Assembly (NCBI GenBank): GCA_002898135.1
Contig: BDTQ01000274.1
Location: 1-12,505, forward strand
Length of the DNA: 12,505 nucleotides
Direction: 5' to 3'
Source: a bacterium BMS3Bbin07
GTDB taxonomy: Bacteria; Nitrospirota; Thermodesulfovibrionia; Thermodesulfovibrionales; JdFR-85
The notes beneath the pieces were generated by a model. The model saw only the letters and a program-made list of their open reading frames with translations, was not told the DNA's origin and ran no database searches. The position numbers and the translations under genes were made by a program. The number at the start of each line of letters is the position of its first letter. The stretch's first letter is position 1. Positions 8,094 to 12,505 of the stretch are shown piece after piece.

Positions 8094-8807
8094 ATGCCTC
8101 GTATAATCCTTCCTTCAATAAGTCCGGGTGACAGAGAAGTGGCTGTTACGGATCAGAACCTGAAATACCTCAGGGATGTACTCAGGGTCTCAAAGGGTGA
8201 TGAGGTTATTGTCCTGGACGGTCAGGGGCTTGCTTTAAAGACCGGCGTACGGGAGGTAGGGAAAAAACATATCCTGCTCGAGGTCCTTGGCAGCTGCCCC
8301 ATAGATACGGAATCTCCGTTGCACCTTGTGCTCATTCAGGGCCTTTTGAAAGGGGACAGGCTGGACTTTGTGATACAGAAGGCGACCGAGCTGGGTGTAA
8401 GGGAGATATTCCCTGTGGTGACCGAGAGGTCACAGGTCAGGTTCAGCAGAAAGCTTGAACACTGGAAGAGGGTGGCAGAAGAGGCTGCCAGACAGTCGGA
8501 AAGGCTGCTGGTTCCGGTGATTCACGATGTCTGTAAGATGAAGGATATATTTGACAGTCTGGAGGATGAATCACTCAGGATTATCTTTTCTGAAAGTGAG
8601 AAGAAAGATTTCAATCCCCCACATTCAATTCCCGGCTCCTTTGTCTATTACATGGTAGGGCCTGAGGGAGGGTTTACTGATAAGGAGGTTCAGGGGGCAA
8701 AAGAATCCGGATTTATCAGTGCAGGGCTTGGTAAACGGATATTGAGGGCTGAGACGGCCTCAATAGCGGGAGCCGTACTTTTACAGTTTCTCTTTGGGGA
8801 CCTTTAG
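8094..8807 (+). CDS. rsmE: 16S rRNA m3U1498 methyltransferase RsmE
   Basis: A 237-residue SPOUT-class methyltransferase expected to N3-methylate U1498 of 16S rRNA in the 30S subunit. Residues 1-75 form the PUA-like RNA-binding domain (LRDVLRVSKGDEVIVLDGQG). The C-terminal trefoil-knot domain contains IQGLLKGDRLDFVIQKATELGV (81-102), AARQSER (131-137), the SAM-binding VGPEGGF (188-194) and LGKRILRAETA (212-222). Length is typical. It begins 22 nt after dnaJ, so it is probably the last gene of the heat-shock operon; linkage of rsmE to dnaJ is seen in other bacteria. No clear Shine-Dalgarno precedes the ATG. Confidence 0.95.
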   Translation: MPRIILPSISPGDREVAVTDQNLKYLRDVLRVSKGDEVIVLDGQGLALKTGVREVGKKHILLEVLGSCPIDTESPLHLVLIQGLLKGDRLDFVIQKATELGVREIFPVVTERSQVRFSRKLEHWKRVAEEAARQSERLLVPVIHDVCKMKDIFDSLEDESLRIIFSESEKKDFNPPHSIPGSFVYYMVGPEGGFTDKEVQGAKESGFISAGLGKRILRAETASIAGAVLLQFLFGDL

Positions 8808-8808
8808 G

Positions 8809-8981
8809 TTGACTATTGACTATTGAAACTGATAAAGAAGATATTTCTTCCCCTTGCCACGATGCATTGACTATTCAACTATTGACAACTTACTATTTAC
8901 GATTAACGAATTATTGACGATCGACTGTTTTACTATGAGTGATGATTTGACAATCGTTTTTTCAATCGTCAATCGTCAATC
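8809..8981. repeat. TTGAC-based heptamer repeats in convergent spacer
   Basis: The spacer between rsmE and the small minus-strand gene is rich in degenerate 7-nt units. TTGACTA occurs twice in tandem at 8809-8822 and is followed by TTGAAAC. TTGAC cores recur at 8867, 8882, 8914 and 8947. CAATCGT occurs twice in tandem plus CAATC at 8963-8981, which read on the minus strand is the related GATTGAC unit. The right end runs into the last codons and stop (8976-8978) of the small gene. No standard terminator was found. Confidence 0.65.
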
Positions 8982-9158
8982 TAAAATCGTATCGTCGTCC
9001 TCTGCCTCCCTGATATTAACCACGTGTTCCGTCAGAAGTGTCACCCATCCGAGCTCTGTCTCGAGGTGTACCTCTGTCTCGCTTATCTCTACGAGTTTGC
9101 CGGTATAGGTTATACCGTTTGCTTCCACTACTACGTTTTTGCCTATAAGTTCTATCAT
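8976..9158 (-). CDS. Small Sm/SH3-like barrel protein, coupled to der
   Basis: A 60-residue protein not recognised by name. Its pattern suggests five short beta strands: KNVVVEA, ITYTGKLVEIS, EVHLET, GWVTLLTE and VVNIREA. Glycines at the first and second strands (IGKNVVVEANGITYTGKL) are arranged as in the Sm1 motif of Sm/LSm/Hfq-like proteins. An acidic tail EDDDTILD follows. RNA binding would be an inference from fold only; another SH3-like barrel is equally possible. The start is firm: the Shine-Dalgarno reads TGAGGAGGATTC before ATG, and its TGA is the der stop codon. Only 9 nt separate the two genes, so translation is almost certainly coupled to der. The 3' end lies in the heptamer-repeat region. 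Confidence 0.75.
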   Translation of the reverse strand: MIELIGKNVVVEANGITYTGKLVEISETEVHLETELGWVTLLTEHVVNIREAEDDDTILD

Positions 9159-9167
9159 GAATCCTCC

Positions 9168-10484
9168 TCATTTGCTCCTTTGACGTATGAAAACCCTTAT
9201 GGGGGTGCCTTTAAAGGTATACTTCTGCCGCAGGAGTCTTTCTATGAACCTGACATGTTCCGGTTTGAAGACCTGGGGATAGTTTACGAACAGGACAAAT
9301 GTCGGTGGTTCGATGTCTGTCTGGGTCATGTAGAATATTTTTGTCTTTTTCCCCTTGTGTGTTGGGAGTAACGATGCTATCTCTGAGACGAATTTGTTAA
9401 GGGCTGAGGTGGATATACGCTTTTTCCGTTCTTTTATAATCTCGTCAACAATGGAAAAGACCTTTGTAATCCTCTTGCGTGAGAGTCCGGATATTGTCAG
9501 GACAGGGGCATATTCAACAAAGCGCAGTTTCCAGTGAACCTCCCTCAGGAGTTCCTTATACCTCTTGTCAGGGTCTTCAATGAGGTCCCACTTGTTAAAG
9601 AGCAGGACGAGTCCTTTCCCATATCTGCTGATCAATGCCGCTATCTTCTGGTCCTGTTCTGATATGCCTTCGCGGGCGTCTATGAGCAGGAGTACTACAT
9701 CGGCCCTCTCTATACTCCTGACCACCCTGATAATCATGAATTTCTCCAGCGAGTGGTCTGCTATCTTTGATTTCCGGCGTAGTCCAGCGGTATCAATGAT
9801 GATGTATTCCTTTCCGTAATATTTACAGATACTGTCAACGGAATCCCGTGTAGTCCCTGGTTCACTACTTACAATCATTCGATCCTTTCCAAGCAGGGAG
9901 TTAACAAAGGTGGACTTTCCAACATTCGGCTTACCCACAATGGCAATTCCCGGCAGACCCTCGACGGCCTTTTCAACAGCCTCTTTTTCAGGCAGGTTTT
10001 CAAGAACTTTTTCCATGAACTCGGCAAAACCGTACCCTGTGGCTGCAGATGCGGGAATCAGTTCATCGACTCCGAGGGAATAGAAGTCAAAGAGCCTGTC
10101 CTCCCTGTTGCGGGCGTCTATTTTGTTGACCACAAAGAGGACCTTTTTGTTTACAGGTCTCATCATGCCGACAATCTGTCTGTCCAGTTCTGTAAGGCCT
10201 TCTTTTCCGTCAAGGAGTAATACTATAAGGTCAGCCTCCTCTATGGCAAACATGGCCTGCTGTCTGGTCTGAATCAGAATCTCCTCATCTGTCTCAGGAA
10301 AGAGGCCGCCCGTATCTATGACGATAAATTCCCTCTCGTCATAGGTGGCTTCCTCGTAAATCCTGTCCCTCGTGACACCGGGGATGTCTTCAACTATGGC
10401 CTTGTGTGTGCGGGTCATTCTGTTGAAGAGCGTGGATTTGCCCACATTGGGCCTTCCGATTATTGCGATTACAGGTTTAGGCAT
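9168..10484 (-). CDS. der: Ribosome-associated GTPase Der (EngA)
   Basis: A 438-residue double-GTPase needed for 50S subunit assembly. The first G domain shows GRPNVGKST (10-18), GVTRD (36-40), DTGG (57-60), NKID (120-123) and a G5-like SAA (146-148). The second shows GKPNVGKST (184-192), GTTRD (210-214), DTAG (231-234) and NKWD (297-300); its G5 reads ISGLSRKR rather than the usual SA. A KH-like domain fills about 351-438. Length and order are canonical. The ATG gives the conserved start PVIAIIGRPNVGKST. No Shine-Dalgarno is visible, and an extended -10 lies so close that the mRNA may be leaderless. It is followed by the coupled small barrel gene. Confidence 0.97.
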   Translation of the reverse strand: MPKPVIAIIGRPNVGKSTLFNRMTRTHKAIVEDIPGVTRDRIYEEATYDEREFIVIDTGGLFPETDEEILIQTRQQAMFAIEEADLIVLLLDGKEGLTELDRQIVGMMRPVNKKVLFVVNKIDARNREDRLFDFYSLGVDELIPASAATGYGFAEFMEKVLENLPEKEAVEKAVEGLPGIAIVGKPNVGKSTFVNSLLGKDRMIVSSEPGTTRDSVDSICKYYGKEYIIIDTAGLRRKSKIADHSLEKFMIIRVVRSIERADVVLLLIDAREGISEQDQKIAALISRYGKGLVLLFNKWDLIEDPDKRYKELLREVHWKLRFVEYAPVLTISGLSRKRITKVFSIVDEIIKERKKRISTSALNKFVSEIASLLPTHKGKKTKIFYMTQTDIEPPTFVLFVNYPQVFKPEHVRFIERLLRQKYTFKGTPIRVFIRQRSK

Positions 10485-10493
10485 GGAACAGAT

Positions 10494-10502
10494 ATTATAA
10501 CA
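10494..10502 (-). promoter_or_regulatory. Extended -10 promoter of der
   Basis: The minus strand reads TGTTATAAT, a perfect extended -10 (TGn plus TATAAT), 9 nt before the der ATG. No good -35 is present at 17 nt, as is common for extended -10 promoters. Predicted initiation near 10487 would leave about 3 nt of leader. Confidence 0.45.
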
Positions 10503-10568
10503 GATATGGCAGAAATCAGGTTTGACAGTCTATGGGCGGGATATTTTGTTTCGCATAATTCCGGAATG

Positions 10569-10594
10569 GTAGGGGCAACCCCCTGTGGTTGCCC
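10569..10594 (+). repeat. REP copy A1 (GTAG foot plus hairpin)
   Basis: A 26-nt unit: foot GTAG (10569-10572), then stem GGGCAACC (10573-10580), loop CCCTGT and GGTTGCCC (10587-10594), 8 perfect pairs. The GTAG tetranucleotide 5' of an imperfect palindrome is the hallmark of REP sequences bound and cut by RAYT proteins. It is identical to the junction copy at 11295. Confidence 0.85.
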
Positions 10595-10629
10595 GTTCGT
10601 TTGTCTTCGTTTTAGGACGGCAACAGATA

Positions 10630-10655
10630 GGGCATGCACAGGGGCCGGCCCCTAC
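10630..10655 (-). repeat. REP copy A2, inverted partner of A1
   Basis: On the minus strand this is again 26 nt beginning GTAGGGGC and sharing CCCCTGTG and TGCCC with A1 at the same positions. The arms differ in the centre of the stem. Part of it is a 14-bp perfect palindrome, AGGGGCCGGCCCCT (10640-10653). With A1 it forms a BIME-like inverted pair with 35 nt between units, starting 9 nt after the transposase stop codon. Confidence 0.8.
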
Positions 10656-10664
10656 GGTTCGATT

Positions 10665-11780
10665 TTATGCATAATATTCGTCATCCTGCCATTTCAGAGG
10701 ATTGGTTTGTATGTATTCTGATATCTGATAATACGATTTTTCATCACGGATAATATGCTCGAAATAATTGCGTTGCCATAATTTTTTGTTAAATCGAGGC
10801 CAATCATTATTTTTAACCCCGTCTGTATACCGTTTTGTGGTTAATGTTTTAACCCGATGTACAATATCGGATAATGTCATCGTAGGGGCAACCCCCCGTG
10901 GTTGCCCTATCCTTTTTTGTATTTGCCCGTTTTGTATTTGCCCGTCAACATCAGGGCAGGCACGGGTTGGGCAAGACATTGGGCAGGCACAGGGGCCAGC
11001 CCCTACGGGATTGGATATCGTTTGAATGATTCCATGAACATGATTTGGCATAACAATAAATTCGTGGATATTGAATTCATGATAATATTCCGGGATTTTA
11101 TGCCATACGGTTTTGATCATTATGCCCGCATCATTCAAAACCATTTCTCCTTCTTTAATCTCCCCGAACAAACACGATCGGTTTTGTGTGCAAATGGTTA
11201 TGAAATATAATCCCGCCTGTGAATAATCATATCCCCTCAATCGAATGGAACGGCGGTGATGAATATCAGGATTAAAAATCGTCACAAGTTCACGGTAGGG
11301 GCAACCCCCTGTGGTTGCCCGTTTGTTGTTTGTCTCAAAAATAAAATCTATCTCTACGGGTGCGTTCATTGGCAGGACAGCGACACCGATGGCTGTTCTT
11401 GTGTGAACACCGCGCGCTCCGAATATCTCCCTGAGCAGGTCAGAGGCTGCATTCAGTACTGCCGGCTGTTCACGGAAGTTTGTCTCTGAGGCAATATAAC
11501 CGTTCAGCCTGATGCACCTGCTGATATTTTCGAGACCGCAGGTCTCCTTGACGATTGCGAGGGCATTAACCACTATCCGGCGTGCTGCCTCTCTTGCGGT
11601 ATCAATATCGACATCCTTACCAACAATACCCTCTGCAAGCAGGGCCCCGTCCTTCAGGGGTAATATTCCGCTGAGAAAGAGCAGATTTCCGGTCTTCAGG
11701 GCAGGGGTGTAAGAGCCAAGTGGTGTGGGCGCTTCAGGGAGTTCTATTGCGAGTTCCATGAGCCGTTCTTCTATCAACAT
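10665..11780 (-). CDS. RidA-family protein fused in frame to REP-associated tyrosine transposase
   Basis: One 371-codon frame with two unrelated parts. Residues 1-150 form a RidA/YjgF/UK114 enamine-imine deaminase-like domain (LGSYTPALKTGNLLFLSG at 21-38, GVHTRTAIGVAVLPMNAPVEI at 124-144), complete except about the last residue before a normal stop. Residues about 150-165 (TNNKRATTGGCPYREL) are encoded by a REP. From V166, VTIFNPDIHHRRSIRLRGYDYS starts a Y1_Tnp/RAYT domain with HUH motif H247-V-H249 (MPNHVHGII) and catalytic Tyr, probably Y339, in LWQRNYFEHIIRDE. Residues about 257-299 are a REP-encoded insert rich in Gly/Pro/Cys. The transposase may also start at the in-frame GTG codon V166 (11285). 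RAYTs cleave and join single-stranded REP DNA; RidA detoxifies reactive enamines. Whether the fusion protein is made is unknown. Confidence 0.85.
   Translation of the reverse strand: MLIEERLMELAIELPEAPTPLGSYTPALKTGNLLFLSGILPLKDGALLAEGIVGKDVDIDTAREAARRIVVNALAIVKETCGLENISRCIRLNGYIASETNFREQPAVLNAASDLLREIFGARGVHTRTAIGVAVLPMNAPVEIDFIFETNNKRATTGGCPYRELVTIFNPDIHHRRSIRLRGYDYSQAGLYFITICTQNRSCLFGEIKEGEMVLNDAGIMIKTVWHKIPEYYHEFNIHEFIVMPNHVHGIIQTISNPVGAGPCACPMSCPTRACPDVDGQIQNGQIQKRIGQPRGVAPTMTLSDIVHRVKTLTTKRYTDGVKNNDWPRFNKKLWQRNYFEHIIRDEKSYYQISEYIQTNPLKWQDDEYYA
10882..10907 (+). repeat. REP copy B1, inside the transposase frame
   Basis: A 26-nt unit, foot GTAG (10882-10885), stem GGGCAACC (10886-10893) and GGTTGCCC (10900-10907), with the loop reading CCCCGT. 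It differs from A1 and the junction copy at one base. It is translated on the minus strand as part of GQPRGVAPT. Confidence 0.85.
10915..10944. repeat. Two perfect 15-nt tandem copies within the RAYT frame
   Basis: TTTTGTATTTGCCCG occurs at 10915-10929 and again at 10930-10944 without a mismatch. Being 5 codons long, the duplication keeps the frame and appears as GQIQN-GQIQK in the protein. Perfect identity suggests a recent slippage or duplication event. Confidence 0.9.
10981..11006 (-). repeat. REP copy B2, inverted partner of B1
   Basis: On the minus strand it begins GTAGGGGC and follows the same 26-nt frame as the other units (CCCCTGTG and TGCCC conserved). It forms an inverted pair with B1 across 73 nt. 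A degenerate extra copy of its outer part, GGGCAGGCAC, lies at 10954-10963, exactly 27 nt away, so the reading frame is preserved. It encodes PVGAGPCACP. Confidence 0.8.
11295..11320 (+). repeat. REP copy C at the RidA/RAYT junction
   Basis: Identical over 26 nt to REP A1: GTAG foot (11295-11298), stem GGGCAACC (11299-11306), GGTTGCCC (11313-11320). It is a single unit; no inverted partner lies nearby. It is translated on the minus strand as RATTGGCPY, linking the RidA domain to the transposase. Confidence 0.88.
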
Positions 11781-11828
11781 GTATTTTCCCTTTCTTTGCA
11801 GATTAACAGGATGGTGAGCCTTACTTAA

Positions 11829-12505
11829 TTAAACAGTGACTAACTCGTATTGTCTGCTGCCGAGGCCGAGACGTTCAGCCTCTGATACCTGTAATTCATA
11901 GGGTTTACTATGGAGCCCTTTAAATATATCGCCCTCTTCATCCATTTCTTCAGCCATGGAGGACGGCAGGTGCTTTTCTTTCAGAACAAGGTCAATGGAG
12001 GCCTGTTCAATGGCAACTATGTCATTGCTTAACAATATGCCGATGTCCTGAACAACAGGCACATCAGCTGCCGGCATGCAGTCACACTCAGGCTGGATCT
12101 CGGTGAGGAAGTTTATGTAAATTATCTTGTCGGGCCTGAAGGTTTTAAGTACAACCATGGCAGCCTCTGCCAAGGCCCTCATGAACCTTTCGTCATCTCC
12201 CGGCAGGTGGATGGCCCCTGCCTGACATCCCCTTTCACAGCGGCCGCATCTCCAGCAGTGCTCCTTGTCCCACCTGAGTTTATTATCTTTGAATGCAAGC
12301 AATTCAAGGGGACAGAGCTCCACGCATTGCATGCAGTAGTTACAGAACTCCATATTCCATGTAAGCTCTCCCTCTCCGATGGTATGCATGGAGCCCCTGC
12401 CGCATTTCCATCCGCACTCTCTGTGAGAGGAGCTTACACCACCCATGGCCATGTTCTTTATTGCCCCGGCATATCCGGCATTTATATGTCCCTTTACATG
12501 GGAGC
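11829..12505 (-). CDS. DUF362 family 2x[4Fe-4S] ferredoxin-type protein, 5' end cut off
   Basis: The C-terminal part of a DUF362 protein; its start lies beyond the window's right end. The open frame continues upstream of the first internal ATG (12452) to the edge and encodes SHVKGHINAGYAGAIKNMAMGG, the diagnostic DUF362 SHxKGH...GAIKN block, so that ATG is not the true start. Counting from it, two [4Fe-4S] motifs follow: C37/C40/C43/C47-Pro and C66/C69/C72/C76. Later DIGILLSNDIVAIEQASIDLV and the LGLGSRQYELV tail are also typical. The function of DUF362 proteins is poorly known; an electron-transfer or metal-centre role in anaerobes is inferred. It lies 48 nt upstream of ridA on the same strand with no terminator visible, so co-transcription is plausible. 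Confidence 0.88.
   Translation of the reverse strand, partial: SHVKGHINAGYAGAIKNMAMGGVSSSHRECGWKCGRGSMHTIGEGELTWNMEFCNYCMQCVELCPLELLAFKDNKLRWDKEHCWRCGRCERGCQAGAIHLPGDDERFMRALAEAAMVVLKTFRPDKIIYINFLTEIQPECDCMPAADVPVVQDIGILLSNDIVAIEQASIDLVLKEKHLPSSMAEEMDEEGDIFKGLHSKPYELQVSEAERLGLGSRQYELVTV

Larger units (their letters stand above)
10569..11333 (-). mobile_element. RAYT/REP module inserted at the 3' end of ridA
   Basis: A Y1/HUH transposase domain is bracketed by REP units: A1/A2 beyond its stop codon and the junction copy at 11295-11320 before it. Inside the coding region sits another inverted REP pair. The right boundary is placed near 11333 because GACAAAC (minus strand, 11334-11328), flanking the junction REP, also flanks REP A1 at 10605-10599, while sequence beyond it is RidA coding. 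The left boundary is taken at REP A1. No convincing target duplication was found, as expected for HUH single-strand chemistry. Boundaries are inferred and could differ by some bases. Confidence 0.65.

Noticed and set aside
8836..8855. Terminator for rsmE at GAAGATATTTCTTC
   Set aside because: The possible stem is only about 5 bp, AT-rich, and is followed by CCCCTTG rather than a T run.
8854..9108. An 84-codon plus-strand frame over the heptamer region
   Set aside because: Low-complexity composition from repeats, and antisense to the well-supported small barrel gene.
10569..10655. An 87-bp insertion element with GTAGGGGC/GCCCCTAC terminal inverted repeats
   Set aside because: The termini are the GTAG feet of two REP units facing each other. 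No target duplication or separate gene is present, so it is better described as a BIME-like pair.
10553..10675. GCATAAT at 10553 and 10669 as a target-site duplication around REP A
   Set aside because: It is only 7 AT-rich bases, at unequal distances from the REP ends, and one copy is the transposase's own stop region. HUH enzymes do not make such duplications.
10569..11320. A CRISPR array formed by the repeated GGTTGCCC units
   Set aside because: Spacing is irregular (35, 73 and hundreds of nt), copies occur in both orientations and the intervals are coding sequence. The GTAG foot and adjacent RAYT explain them as REPs.
10404..11712. Plus-strand open frames opposite RidA-RAYT, including peptides of the VGATPCGCP type
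   Set aside because: They are translations of the REP units and of the antisense strand; no initiation signal or family pattern is present.

Overview
The window is a stretch of bacterial chromosome of moderate GC, densely packed with housekeeping genes plus one mobile module. HrcA/CIRCE heat-shock control, an uncharacterised radical SAM protein, an oxygen-sensitive-looking DUF362 double-cluster ferredoxin protein and abundant REP-type repeats fit an anaerobic or microaerophilic bacterium. A Nitrospirota (Thermodesulfovibrionia-like) or deltaproteobacterial-grade lineage would fit. That placement rests on general gene resemblance and is low confidence.

Layout. Positions 1-192 are intergenic, with a terminator-like hairpin and short direct repeats. 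A UMF1/Atg22-like MFS permease (+) follows and overlaps tail-to-tail by 18 bp with a radical SAM protein (-). A divergent control region (3016-3271) carries back-to-back promoters, an imperfect palindrome and a perfect CIRCE operator. It drives a complete class I heat-shock operon hrcA-grpE-dnaK-dnaJ, followed closely by rsmE. The strand then switches: a convergent spacer rich in TTGAC heptamers (8808-8975) separates rsmE from a minus-strand pair. That pair is der (EngA), translationally coupled to a 60-residue protein with an Sm/SH3-like beta-barrel pattern.

The last part (10485-12505, minus strand) is the most unusual. A RidA/YjgF-family gene has lost its stop codon at about its last codon. 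It reads in frame through a REP sequence into a complete-looking REP-associated tyrosine transposase (RAYT, Y1/HUH family). Five 26-nt REP copies occur here: one at the RidA/RAYT junction, an inverted pair inside the transposase reading frame, and an inverted pair just after its stop codon. Each has the GTAG foot plus hairpin that is diagnostic of RAYT substrates. Upstream of ridA, and cut by the window edge, lies a DUF362 2x[4Fe-4S] protein.

Functionally, hrcA-grpE-dnaK-dnaJ form the Hsp70 machine with its own repressor. rsmE and der both serve ribosome maturation, so the core of the window is protein folding and ribosome biogenesis. The RAYT/REP module is a domesticated-transposase system that has entered the 3' end of ridA.
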